From Spisula solida (lineage: Eukaryota > Mollusca > Bivalvia > Venerida > Mactridae): a stretch of 64,000 bases of DNA. Shown here in pieces: positions 34,594 through 45,870 of this stretch (its first letter is position 1; every line of letters starts with the position of its first letter). Where the stretch lies: NCBI GenBank assembly GCA_947247005.1, contig OX365948.1:3162001-3226000 (forward strand), in the 5' to 3' direction. Position numbers and translations under genes: made by a program. The notes beneath the pieces were generated by a model. That model made no database searches. It was not told the origin of the DNA and worked only from the letters and a program-made list of their open reading frames with translations.

Positions 34594-34717
34594 CTATAAT
34601 CGGACAAAGATAAATTGGCCGGGCTATAAATAGTACCAGAACATAAACATGTTTTGTTTACCCTTTTCACTTGAAGAAAACTAATAAGTGTATTAAATAC
34701 AACACAATAAGCGAGAA

Positions 34718-34780
34718 GGAAAAAGCTCGGTAAGTAAAGCGCGACAAGGGTATGTTTTAGTATGTTCGAATCCCATTAAT
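34718..34780 (+). pseudogene. tRNA-like sequence 1
   Basis: A-box-like AAGCTCGGTAAGTAAAGCGC (34,723-34,742), B-box GTTCGAATCCC (34,763-34,773), 20 bases apart. The acceptor and T stems do not pair well, so it is not a working tRNA gene, but the internal Pol III promoter boxes are good. Confidence 0.55.
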
Positions 34781-34917
34781 GAATGTTCTAATAGAACATA
34801 ATTTGTTTATTCTGTTTATATAATTATATTTTTTCCATTGATATTTTCGTATTGTCTTTTCAAGACCTATTAATTCACAATTGTTGAGAAAATAAAAAAA
34901 TATTATAAAAAATAAAG

Positions 34918-35008
34918 ACGATAAATTGATTCGAGACTGCGTACAAAAGTAACATACCTGGTGAATCAGCTATAGGTAGACGCGTTACCACCGAGCCACT
35001 GGGACTAT
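34918..35008 (-). pseudogene. tRNA-like sequence 2
   Basis: On the minus strand: A-box GTGGCTCGGTGGTAACGC (34,982-34,999) and B-box GTCTCGAATCAA (34,926-34,937), 44 bases apart, as for a tRNA with a long variable arm or intron. Faces tRNA-like sequence 1 inside the same TIR element. Confidence 0.5.
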
Positions 35009-35256
35009 TGGACAAATGATTTGCCTCATTATAATATCTACCAAATGTCCAAGTTAATAAGATGTGAAGGTCACCGTTGTGTTTATTTACTATTGCTAAA
35101 TTTAGCCCGGCCAATTTATGTTTGTCCAACTATAGATCAACCATGTTTTTTGAGGCGTGACTAATTTATGCAGCAAAGTTTATTCACCCTAAAAGGATAT
35201 GTATATATAAGCAATACCAATATAAATTAAATAAGTTGTTTCATTAAGTAACTGAA

Positions 35257-35328
35257 TATGTGGCCCAATGGATAAGGCGATGTTCTATAAGACTTACTTT
35301 TCCAGGTTCTACCCTTGCTAGAGTCGCG
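35257..35328 (+). pseudogene. tRNA-like sequence 3 (Arg-like 5' half)
   Basis: GTGGCCCAATGGATAAGGC (35,260-35,278) closely resembles the 5' half of animal tRNA-Arg. B-box GGTTCTACCC (35,305-35,314) is degenerate. Box spacing 26 is normal for a 73-base tRNA. Confidence 0.55.
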
Positions 35329-35919
35329 TTTTATATTTTTTTTTCAAATCCCTTGTTCAAGTAATATTACACAAGAAAGTCATGCATTTCCTGGAATTTA
35401 TTTATTAATGAGTCTATTAGTCAAAATTTAGTGTCCTTAGTCACAGTAACCGCGCGTAATTATATAATTTTGGCTGCGACTAGCAAAAATACTAGTGAAG
35501 ATGCTCGTATCATAAAGAATATTTAACATGGTTCATATTTACAGAAATATTGCAAGGAGTTAATATATAAAATAGTCTAAGTGTATTGCACTTGTAGTGC
35601 CGGCAGGACACAAACACTCGCGTTAGATATTTAAATAGACTGTCTTTAAGCACCCATTATATATTCAAATGCATCATCCGACACGGAGACAGACACAACT
35701 GACGGGTAGCCAACAAATACACCAAGTCGAAAATCTTTGACACACGTTTTAAAAGTATTGGATCCAGTAAAAGGTAAATTAATACTAAGTCCGTGGAAAG
35801 AATTGAAAACAGTGAACCCATTGCATGAAGATTTACAAGTCATACTAATAAAATGACTTTTATACAATGTCTTCATGTTCTTGATGAAAAAGAAACAAAA
35901 AAATGTAGTTGAGAAAAAA

Positions 35920-35997
35920 AGTGCAGTTATCAGGACTTGAACCCGCATGAATTAGACTGACAATCAAGCTCTCTACCGATTGAGCCAACAATACTGA
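35920..35997 (-). pseudogene. tRNA-like sequence 4
   Basis: The best tRNA shape of the set. D arm TGGCTCAATCGGTAGAGAGC (complement of 35,968-35,987) with pairing GCTC/GAGAGC; T arm GGGTTCAAGTCCT (complement of 35,932-35,944) with four stem pairs; spacing 24. Anticodon and acceptor stems pair poorly, so a decayed gene or SINE head is more likely than a functional tRNA. It sits directly beside the end of a 100-codon minus frame (35,646-35,948), which I consider chance. Confidence 0.55.
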
Positions 35998-36257
35998 CAA
36001 TGTCATGTCATACAAAAATACATATCAACGCATTTTAAATGCATCCCAACCAGTATATTCACACACCATGACTAAATAGTGTAATCTCCCGTCACGGCTC
36101 AAAACTCGTGGTTGATATATACATTATATACTGTCGGTTCAATAAGTAATACTAATGAGGGAACTGTCTCATTCAAAAGAATGGTGAGGCATATGTTTTA
36201 TATAATAAAATAGATACTTTCAATCCATAGTATAATAATTGAAAACAAGTTTTCACA

Positions 36258-36330
36258 TCGTCTCGTTAGTCTAGTGGGTAAGCATGCCGCTACTATACAA
36301 GCAATTTTGTTCAATCTCGCCACTGGTTCT
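36258..36330 (+). pseudogene. tRNA-like sequence 5 (Asp-like 5' half)
   Basis: CGTTAGTCTAGTGGGTAAGC (36,264-36,283) resembles the 5' half of tRNA-Asp/Glu/Gly types (TCGTTAGTATAGTGG). The B-box, TTGTTCAATCTCG (36,307-36,319), is weak. Confidence 0.5.
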
Positions 36331-36638
36331 ACACCCATCCAAGTTACTTTAATTTTAAAGTTTTTTTTATCTTTTTACAAGTACCTTATTTTTTTTATTT
36401 GTAACTAATATAATAACATACACGAAGTAAGGTATGCAGTACGTAGATTAATTTTGGTGTTATGTTTTCAGTCTTTATCAAATCGTTTTTCAATTATTTT
36501 ATATACAGTACAACACTCATATACTCGTTTTTAATATTTTCACTACAACATGAAACTTTGATCACTTTGAAGTATCGATTCATTAAACAGCAGTATAATA
36601 TAAGACTTTATAACATGGATGCATGCAATAAAAAAGTT

Positions 36639-36723
36639 GACCGAAGTGGGGATCGAACCTACAACTCAGAATAAAATAGAAACTTGAAGGAAGTGAGGGT
36701 TTATCCACTACACTACCGCACCT
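36639..36723 (-). pseudogene. tRNA-like sequence 6
   Basis: Minus strand: CGGTAGTGTAGTGGATAAAC (complement of 36,700-36,719), an anticodon-like hairpin ACTT-CCTTC-AAGT, then an AT-rich stretch and the B-box GGTTCGATCCCC (complement of 36,648-36,659). Box spacing is 40, so it carries ~15 extra bases compared with a normal tRNA, like an intron or enlarged variable loop. Confidence 0.55.
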
Positions 36724-37428
36724 TTGATATATGGAATGAGATTTGCACACTATTTGATATCGAACCAATATAAAGTTTACCTGACGGGCGAGTTTATGTT
36801 GATAACTGTTCTCATTTGACTTTGAACGCACTATACTTATAATCATTCATGCAAATAAGTATTATCAAACAGATTATCTGACCAGTTAAATGCGCCACAA
36901 AGTGTACTTTATTTTAATCTGTTTGCGGTGTATCCTATTTTCAGACTAAAATCGCCTTAATGCTGAAGTAGAACCATATACATGCGTTTTGTAGGTGAAA
37001 CACCCTGTCAGAGACTGGACAGATTTTGTACGAGGCAATAGATCGAAGACGAAACTCACCTTTTAATCGTCTGTCCGTTTTACAATCAATTACGAAGCGA
37101 ATCATTCCCTGACATTTTTCATGAAATATTATTATAATCTGTCAGAAAACAAATTAAGACACTTAATGAATAAATACCCAAGAAAAATTGCCAAATATTT
37201 AGTTAAAGCCTATTTTAAACGAAGAAATTATACCTATCTCTAAATACATTGTACATATTTTCTTTTTTATTTATCTATATTTATTAATATTTATTTATAT
37301 TTATTTGCCAAGATGTTTTGTTCATGTGATAACATGTTAAGATTCTAGTTCGATTGTGACTTATAGGTATATTGGACCGGGTGTATGTATTGTTTGGTTA
37401 TGTGTTTGTTGTACACTTGTCACTTTAA
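36724..37428. other. Spacer with TTTAT-type simple sequence
   Basis: 37,262-37,308 is an imperfect (TATTTATT)n tract; nothing else. Confidence 0.5.
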
Positions 37429-38636
37429 TAAACAATATACACTCAAGGACTTTAAAAACGCCTCACCTGATTCAAAGCCCATTATCACGTAAAGTAATTA
37501 TGTTATTGCAGAATCATTTCGCATGCGTATTAATTAATCTTTCCTACGTGTAAATCAGTTCAGTTTGTAACACAATGTTGCCTTGTTATTGTCTGGTAAT
37601 CCTGCTAGCGCACTCACCCTAGGCAAAAGTGTGGGATTTTCAATACCGACTATAGGCACAATTAGTCCTGATATGCGTGTTGGCATTCGTCTACGAAGTT
37701 CTTAAACACACATCCTCTCACTTATAAGATGTTCACAATAATATCTACGCATGCTTAAATACAAAAATCACTTGTCAACTTTTAAAATGAACAGAGTCAA
37801 TAACATAAGTACGTACATACATTCAGACAATCATTCAAAATCACCAAGTGTCATTACTAATATTGGCAAATTCAAAATCTAATCTTCTCCTTTTGAACAT
37901 GTTGATTTTAACAGTTGAAATGAGACAGGTTGCTAGGTGCATTGAAATAAAACAGTATTATAAAAACTTGCTGTGCATTAATACAATGGTAGAAAACATG
38001 TTTTCGACGAATTAGTGGGCATACACTGTCTAACAAATATGAGCACAATAAGAGTAATGCCACGCATATCCTGTATTGAAAATCCCACACTGTTTCCTAG
38101 GGTGAGTGTGCTTGCAGTATTCCCAGAAATAACGAGATAACATTTTATTACAAACTCTAACATAGCACGTGAGATTGGTCTTCTTTGCGTATATTGAGCT
38201 TACCATATTTTATTACCGCGATAAAATATAGCTGATTGATGACGTCACGTTTGACGTCATATACTATGACAAATGCCGTAATGGTGACGGTAACGTCAAG
38301 AAAGTAGTTTGACGTCAACCTGTCTTGTTGTGCTATAAATGGCAGAGTATAGGCGATGTTAGAATCGAAATAATAAATAGGAAGCTGTGCTTTGTTGTGT
38401 TATAAAATATAGGCACTCGTGATTTAAATACTTCGCATCCAAACACGTGCCTATATTTTATTACGCAACAAAACATAGCTACGTATTCATTGTTTCTTAA
38501 CAAAATGAATTATACGTAGGATAGAGTAATTAATAAACACGTGTAATGATTTTTTCAATAAAATAAATAATTTAAGCGATATTGGGCTTTGAATTAGGTG
38601 AGGTGTTTTTAAAGTCCTTAAGTGTATACTACATAC
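37429..38636. mobile_element. TIR element P (with nested MITE)
   Basis: Inverted arms 37,429-37,645 and 38,070-38,636. The tips read TATACACTCAAGGACTTTAA and the complement of 'ttaaagtccttaagtgtata'; the inner ends meet at 'gtgtgggattttcaat' / 'ttgaaaatcccacac'. The right arm is lengthened by a 343 bp MITE. The 425 bp middle is non-coding. A solo left arm lies at 42,148-42,325. Confidence 0.8.
38157..38499 (+). mobile_element. MITE K, copy 1, with three TGACGTCA sites
   Basis: Inserted in the right arm of P: flanks ACAAACT (38,150-38,156) and ACAAAAT (38,500-38,506) are a diverged 7 bp duplication, and the other P arms read straight through. The body matches 46,432-46,798. It contains three perfect TGACGTCA octamers (38,240; 38,252; 38,310), a hairpin ATATTTTAT/ATAAAATAT (near 38,205-38,230) and another, ATATAGGCAC/GTGCCTATAT. 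TGACGTCA is the CREB/ATF palindrome. Confidence 0.8.
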
Positions 38637-38724
38637 GTAATTACTTACTTACATCCTTGTTATTTACGTACTCCCCAGTAGGAAATTAGACTACAATAGT
38701 CTCTCTTCACTTTTGTCATTTATT

Positions 38725-39205
38725 TTTGGCCATTAATTCTCAGAGCTTGTCCTAAAGATAATCCCATCCCTGACACTTCTGTTAAAAATATTTGGTATGG
38801 TGTATTCGTTCCCGTTTTGTGTAGAATGTTTTACTGATTTGTGCTGCGAGATATCAGAAAATGGCGATAGTAGTAATTATTGCTTTCCGAAAAAGCTATT
38901 GAAAGACATGTGGGAATTAATGTGGTGACAACGGTTTCCTGTCTGCGTGTTAAATGAACGACTGCGCAAAATGATCTTATCTAATCAGTATTGCTGAATC
39001 CTTATTTCCAATCATTCATGTTATTCAATATGAATGAATTGAACCTCAGTTATTTATATAAATGAATATTGAAGGATACAATTTTGAATATTTACAGGAA
39101 AAAGGTCGAGTGCTAAGAGAAACCTACTGAAATTTCTTCAGACAATGGTACCACGACAAAAGAACATCTCATCCCGAGAATATTATAGGAAGCAATATTT
39201 GTATT
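38725..39205 (-). repeat. Dispersed repeat R, copy 2
   Basis: Inverted relative to copies 1 and 3 and complete across the shared core, from 'aggacaagctctgag' to 'gaagcaatatttgtatt' when read on the minus strand. Differs from copy 1 by many substitutions and a few small indels. Confidence 0.8.
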
Positions 39206-39760
39206 AGAACAAATACACAGACAATTGTGAATCCATATATTGAGGTTACTGTCGCGACCTTTCATGTGTACCGGTATACCTGTGGAGTTTGTTGGGACAA
39301 GTCTTTAGTCATTTTGAGAATAATTATATAGACATTTTAATTGTTCTTGGTCTGTCCAAATACGTCCCTATTCACTGTTCACTGAAAAACCGGAAATCGC
39401 ACAATTCGCTAAAATAGCTGTCACAGCGCAATAATGTATTGAAAAATAGCAAATTATTGATACACTTATGTTTTCTGACATAGACAATGTCAGTATCTAC
39501 ACATAAGAAAATAATTTTTCAGGTACAATCAAGTTTGACATATTTTTTGGACTATGTAAGGTCACAACATAGCAAAAATACCCTGTCACAAGCTACAGTG
39601 CTCTATTTTGTCTTGTTTTATTACACTGATACATATTCTTGTTTAATCTTTTTAGAATGGTTTTGAATAGACATAAGGTTGAAATTTGATTTTGTAATGA
39701 TGATGACATCTTAAGGAATCAAAACAAACTATCGCGATTTTGGCATGTCACATAATTCTA
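39206..39760. other. Spacer, nothing recognised
   Basis: No open frame over 60 codons, no repeat partner found. Confidence 0.45.
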
Positions 39761-41967
39761 TGTGAATTACGTTACAGTTTTTGAGCGAATAAAATATAGC
39801 CCATGCATGTACTTACAACAAAACTAACAGTCCCAGAAAACATAGAGTACATGTAAAAATAAAAATATATGCGTCTATTTAACAAAAGCTGAGATTAAAA
39901 CTCAAATATATTGCATAAAGTTAAATTTGTCAAAATTGACATTTAAATGTGACCTACGCTACCATGTATTCCACTATTAAGGAGTTAAGGCAGAAACGTG
40001 CTTTAGTGTGAATGTGATGCAACCAATGTAGTATCTATAATGAAGTTGTTAAAACTTGGTTATGTCCGATTCACATAAATTTGTACCACTTCAAGGATTC
40101 GTGAAATACGTGACTGTGAACTACGTGACTGCACGTATCTAAAAAGTTATATATTTCATGAATAGGACTTATTGCTCAATCGAAATTGTATCAGTGTACC
40201 CGTACTGTACGCTGGGAGTATTGTAAAGTAGAAATGGTGAGTCTTTGGCATTTTCGTACAACACTGTATGTATTTAAAGGTAGTACTTAACACGGTATTC
40301 ATATAATACATCGTAAAATTAGTTTGCGTATTATTGCAACTATTTGTTTTATAATATTATGTAAGGTTAAAGGTGTTTTTGTAGTTCCCAACCGATTTTC
40401 CACAAAACAAATGTATCATTCATCACAAAAGTAATACAGATATGGTAACGTAGTTTACAAAATGGTAACATAGTTCAAATGATAATAAATGCCTATTTTT
40501 CTGATGTTTACAAAATATAAATTGCTAGCAGAAGCGTACATAGATAAGGAGGAGGCTGATACATTATATGAATACTTTAAAAAGGATGTACAGTGAGTAA
40601 AGGAATGCGTGAGTGACAAAACGTTGTACGCCTCACGTGAACTACGTAACCAATATACAGTAGCATACTGAGTGAACTTTTGATGTCAACAAGAGTAGAA
40701 TGCATATGTAATACGTGACTGAATATTAGATATATACGTGATACTCTTTTGAAACCATTATCATTGTTATTTTGTTATCGTTTTAATAATAATGTTCAAC
40801 ATGCTCTCATGTTCACATGATTAACTTAAGTTGTTTTCTGTATTTCTATCAGTGATCAATAAAACGATATTGATTTCTGTGAAAATCATCGTAGAATGAG
40901 ATGTTTATTTCAATTGCAAGTGACAGTCGTAATATACTTTCATTTGTACCAGTATAATAAAAGGATATAACGTTATGACACAAATAAACCCATACAGTTT
41001 AAGCAATCGAACAGACATATATCTCTCATATAGAAAGGCATAATCGAAGACTGAAAATGAGTCGGAAACGAATAAACGAATATAAAAGTTATGTAACTAG
41101 CAGTTCGTGGCAAAACTAAAGGTGACTTGCACTTACAATTTAATAAAACAGAATCAATTAACTAGTAAATACAGTTATGTTAGGGTGAAGATGCCCAATA
41201 TATAAACGTGTGTCAATTTAATGTGAACTACGTTACCATGACAATAAGTGTTATATCTTCACTATCAACATTTAAAAGTTTTATGTTTTCAATATTGTTT
41301 GGTAATATGATTATGCATTGTTGTTTGTTAATGTTCAAACAAGGTTGTATCATATATACAAGTATATTTGTTTCCCGTAGAGATTTAAATCTTATAATAG
41401 ATGGATTGTATTGCCATTGCTGATACATACGTATAAATAGTAGACATTTCAAAAATGTTTTGAATCTATGTTAACTGGGCTATTTATTTAACTAACAATT
41501 GGTTAAAATACTGTTTTGATGATTAAAAAATCAATCGCAACATGTTTTTCCTCTATCAAATATGTTGTTGATAAAACTGAAGATATGTGGTGAGCTACGT
41601 TACCAACAAGTGACGTTAGACTTCATAGGATTGTGGATTCTCTATTTAACATGACTATCCACAAGACTGCACTGACGTTAGTACGTAATATGTCAGTATT
41701 TTAAAAGCAATTAAATCGATGTAGGATTCTCTATTCATTTAACCTATAAAAAAAATAAAATATATACTTTTATAAACACGAAACAATAGTAAAAAATGTT
41801 TAAGTGTCGAGTATTTAAAGAGTTATTGTACCAAATAGTTTATCCTGATGACAAACGTTATCCTTTGAAAAAGTTTTATTATTCATTTTATCAATAGTTA
41901 ATTGGAATTTTGTTTTTATTTATACTTAAAAATCTAATAGTCAATTTAAACATCACGTAGTTCACAG
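39761..41967. repeat. Tract with ten scattered copies of a 16-mer
   Basis: The motif TGTGAACTACGTTACC or a close variant occurs on the plus strand at 39,761, 39,948, 40,101 (short), 40,115, 40,636, 41,222 and 41,589, and on the minus strand at 40,444, 40,464 and 41,952. Spacing is irregular (14-590 bp) and the sequence between copies is AT-rich and mutually unrelated as far as I can see. Two complementary ~72-codon frames at 41,208-41,452 lie between copies and are not gene-like. Confidence 0.7.
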
Positions 41968-42147
41968 GTGGAAATTAGTGAGTATTTATTTCATAAGAAA
42001 CAAACATGTTTCGAGATTCTGGAATTGTTTTGCTTGTTGAATTCAACATCCAGTATTTTCATAAAATTTCATATCGAAATCGAATTGTGCCTATTGAAAA
42101 GTATTAAGTTATGTATCAAGAGATATTCATAACCATTGTAGAATGTA

Positions 42148-42325
42148 TAAACTCAAGGACTTTGAAAACGCCTCACCTAATTCAAAGCCCAATATCGCTC
42201 AACGTATTTATGTTATTGCAATAAAATTCTACATGTGTAAATTAGTTTAGTTTGTAATAAAATGTTGCCTTTCTGAGAATCGTACAAGCGCACTCACCCT
42301 AAGCAAAAGTGTGGGATTTTCCAAG
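42148..42325 (+). repeat. Element P, solo left arm
   Basis: Matches 37,437-37,645: 'actcaaggactttgaaaacg', 'cctcacctaattcaaagccc', 'gcgcactcaccctaagcaaa', 'gtgtgggatttt'. No right arm follows within 2 kb, so it is a deletion product, or the arm itself is a separate repeat. Confidence 0.78.
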
Positions 42326-42428
42326 TAGTACGAGGGGAAGAATACTAATAGTAAACATGTACGCGAGACAAACAACTCTCTCTTGATGCTGCAACGCTCT
42401 TCGTGGTAACATTGTTTTGTGTATCATA

Positions 42429-43736
42429 CGAGGGCCACTTACAAAGTATTAATCAGTGGCCAATAATGCGTTTAATATTCAATCAATGTGTATAAAAGTG
42501 GATATTTTCTGAAAGATACAACCTTTGTCTAGCTAACCAATAAAACAATATTGCAATTGGTAAAATATCAATTCACCCATATGACATTGAACCAATAGGG
42601 GTATGAAACACTGGAATTGCGAGAAAATAAGGTATATCAGTAGACATAAGGGCTGATATTAATACTCATACTTTCTATAATATTTATCTGATTCATTTGA
42701 AATTTGCAGATTTTATGTACCGTATACTTGTTTAACTAGTGTGGAATCCACATTATTGTTTGGACAGTCTAAATGGATTTAGTTGTACAGGGAATCTGCC
42801 ATGTTCGAAATACTCCAAAAACTGCATTTTGCTGGGACTATACCCTATATGTTGTTGCTGCATTGTACTACTGTACGTCTTAAGTGGGAAAGTCAAACAT
42901 TTAGCTTTTTTATACATTTATATATGTTACTATCTTTCTCATGATAAATATGTCCTGACTTATCCATAATTTGTCCTTTACTACAGCCCAAAGAACATGG
43001 TCACGTGACAAAAAATACGTATTTTAGATTTATGACGTCATATCCCTAATACAATAATACAGAAAACAAAAATAAAAACGCATCATAGTAATTTTATATA
43101 AGAAGAATTACATGAAATGGACAACAGGGATGAATTGTCTTTGTTTCTCATAAATAGGGGGTATAACATTACCCCACCCACTTTTTTTAAAATTGGGCTC
43201 GAACATAAAATTTTGTTGTAAAAAATAAAATTGAGGTAAAAATGATTAAAAACGTCCGACGAATGAAACTACACATAATAATCTAGAAAAATTGACATAT
43301 TAAGAATAAATTGGTGTTTATTTACCTAGTATATATCTAATATCAATTAGGATGTCATTGTGATATTTTGAGTCTCGGATGTTACTTGTTTAAATTGCTA
43401 TAGTTTGATAATAGTTACTGTTTTCAAAAGTATGGATTGCCATTTAAGAGTCCGATGATATATATTGCAAATGATATCAATTTAATTTCAGTAAGCCTGA
43501 ATGACATTTGACAACAGCGCTCCGAAATCGAATGAGCCCATATAACACAATTTTCTTACGTATTTATGGGGTATTCTTTGACCAGTGCTTTAAACCGTGT
43601 CCTGTTTGAATATCAATAAAATGGAAATGATTTCATAATAAATGATGAAAATACCACGAATGTACACTTTTTATATTGTCAGAGGCAATGATGTTGATTT
43701 ATCGCCCTCTGATTATTACTTTTTAAGTGGCCCTCG
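42429..43736. mobile_element. 1.3 kb TIR element
   Basis: 42,429-42,456 and 43,709-43,736 are 28 bp inverted repeats with two differences (tips CGAGGGCCACTTA). Both are bordered by TA, in keeping with a TA target duplication. The interior is AT-rich with one 76-codon frame (42,739-42,969, hydrophobic, Cys-rich) that I do not recognise. No transposase. Confidence 0.68.
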
Positions 43737-44104
43737 TATATGCGTCGAGCAAGACGTTTAATGGCATATTATAGGTGATTCAGACAACGCGTAGCATCAC
43801 GTGTCGGGCGAGTTTTTAGCCAAGCCGAATTTTGGTCAACCCTATTGCTTAAATATTTGTGTGTAGTTCGATCGTAACTAGTGTAATTGTTCGGGTACCT
43901 TGATGACGTGAATATGGAATTGACAAAATGATTTGAAAATCATTTAATTAAAAAAAATATTGCCCATCAATTATTTATGATGTTTTTATGATTTTTAAAA
44001 TGAATCCGTAAGATTATCAAACACTCCAGTCTATAGAAAACATTAATGAAAAAGGGAGATAAAAATGCGGATGCTAAGGAAGTAGTTTGGCCGCCATCTT
44101 GAAT
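43737..44104. other. Spacer, nothing recognised
   Basis: Slightly CpG-richer at 43,760-43,830 (GACAACGCG, TGTCGGGCGAG) but no gene. Confidence 0.4.
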
Positions 44105-44310
44105 GTAGACAGATCGACAGGTCCAGAAGTGACAAAATGAAGTGGACAGCCAAACATTAGTTCAATAACTGATTTTACGATCGAAGTACTTGTTTAAAAC
44201 AAGGAAAATGATATTTGATACATATTGTTAACGTAGGTATACAATGAAATCAACTTCCGATGTCGATTTTAAACATAAAAAGGTTCGGGCCAAAATAATT
44301 CGTACCCGAA
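44105..44310 (+). repeat. Dispersed repeat V, copy 1
   Basis: Inverted match to 63,080-63,310: 'gacaggtccagaag', 'gtacttgttta.a.caaggaaaat', 'tatacaat.aaat', 'aattattcgtacc'. Unclassified. Confidence 0.65.
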
Positions 44311-45459
44311 CAAATTTGTCAACAATTTTAATATTGTAAGTTGTAACTGAATCTGTCAATCATCAACAATGATCCTGTACTGGATGATCATGTTACTAAT
44401 ATTGAACTGTCCACTACTGTTTTCAATAGATTAGATATCCGTAGCTACGCAGATGATATGAGATTTGACCCAAATGTGCACTTTTTTGGGAAAATATAGC
44501 ATAGACCACTTTGTCTTTGGATATGGACCTGCCATAGCATTAAGTACGTTATATGTTTTCAAGTTACATTTCGATAATCAATGTAGATTTGCAAAGCCAC
44601 AGTCCCATGGTATATGAACCAGACTGCAGAAAGGAGCCTGTTTCCTAACCAAACGGCTACCGAGCGCTCGCTTGTTTGCTTCAAAAGAATTAAGCGCTAT
44701 CAAGGTGACAAAGCGAAACAATTGTATGCTACCAGTGAGCGGTCGTGGATAGCAGACGGTTGAACAGCAAAGCGCGACCAAAGCGGTATGTTTGCAAGAA
44801 AGTGCTCAGTAGCCAGTAGACAGTGTGTGGCGGCCAAGTGACCGCATGTGTGATGATGATCGTTGTGCAAGTGTTGACGCTCAAAAATAACCTCCTGAGG
44901 CCAGTGAGGGACTCTGCATTTGTTATAACATGAAAAACATGTGTAAAGGTTATAAAGCCTATTATAATTGATAGCATTTGATTATCAATTTATGCATTTG
45001 TATTTCAAAATAATGGCTGGAGACATTGTGGGGAAGTCGCGTAAACAAACTTACTTCACACCAATTTTAGATGAGTCTCGGCTTCCCAGATTGGCAAAAA
45101 CTAAGAAAACATTGATAAAATAATAATATAACTTTGTTTAATTACACCAATAGTAATACACGCACACCACCTCTGGATATGGTTAACAAAACTTGGCATA
45201 CGTGACAAACATGTCTTTTTAAACATACTGTTCAACGAATAACAAGTGCGTACCAGGTGTGAAACGTACGTCACATAATCTTTCCTTGAATGCAAGGCAG
45301 GTGTTTGGTCAGGGAAATTATATCAGGACAGTTTGTGTCAAAATATTTGTGAGAACCCTGAAATAATGCTTTAAGGATGAATACCACAGTTGTTTGTGAG
45401 CATATTTCTGCGCATATTCTGAAAACGTTGTTAAAAGTCTGTTTGTTGTTGTCATCAGT
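44311..45459. other. Stretch with balanced-composition frames, unidentified
   Basis: 44,578-44,977 (minus) holds two overlapping frames of 67 and 82 codons in less AT-biased DNA. A frameshift-decayed coding relic is possible, but no motif supports it. Small frames at 45,101-45,462 look accidental. Confidence 0.4.
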
Positions 45460-45870
45460 CAACTCTTGTTATCTCGAATTTTTCAATACCAGGAAAATCA
45501 TTTTGACATAACGAAAATTCGAGATATTCGATAAGTTTGAAAGCCATTTTGTTCCGTTCCAAGTCACGGTACGGGATTACACGGGTTTTATCGTGTCCGG
45601 GATATCTCGTATGTTGAAGCAAATTCCGCGAACATAAGTTTGCATGTTTGACTTTGGTTACTAGCTTTAAGGTAACATACACATTAAAATATTTAAATTT
45701 CAAAATAAGTTTTGCTGTCGAAGTCACAGTACAGGTTAAAAGGGGGTTTAAAATGTCCAGGATTGCCCCGTATTTTCAGTTGTTTTTATTCGAAGCTGCA
45801 GATTTTAAGTGCCAATTAGATTATCGGGACCAAAAATAAAATTCGACATAACGAAAAACTTCTATACAAA
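45460..45870. mobile_element. Possible pogo-like MITE
   Basis: Left end CAGTCAACTCTTGTTATCTC-GAATTTT and right end AAAATTCGACATAACGAA form an imperfect inverted repeat, with further CGAGATA and GATATCTCG motifs inside. Such 'TTATCTCGAA' termini occur in pogo/jerky-type elements (recollection). Open frames 45,455-45,727 and 45,648-45,839 read through the non-coding body. Confidence 0.45.

Larger units (their letters stand above)
34594..35135. mobile_element. 542 bp TIR element carrying two tRNA-like units
   Basis: Terminal inverted repeats of ~34 bp: 34,594-34,629 (core AAATTGGCCGGGCTA) against 35,102-35,135 (core TAGCCCGGCCAATTT), with CTATA at both tips. Between them lie two tRNA-like sequences facing each other. 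No transposase. The arrangement suggests a MITE whose inside was built from tRNA-like DNA, or two head-to-head SINE-like pieces trapped by a TIR element. Confidence 0.65.

Noticed and set aside
35646..35948. 100-codon minus frame as a membrane protein
   Set aside because: Low-complexity Phe-rich start ('FFSTTFFCFFF') and overlap with a tRNA-like unit; chance is more likely.
34718..36723. Functional nuclear tRNA genes or a mitochondrial insertion
   Set aside because: Acceptor and anticodon stems pair too poorly for working genes; the conserved B boxes and the absence of mitochondrial protein genes argue against mitochondrial DNA.
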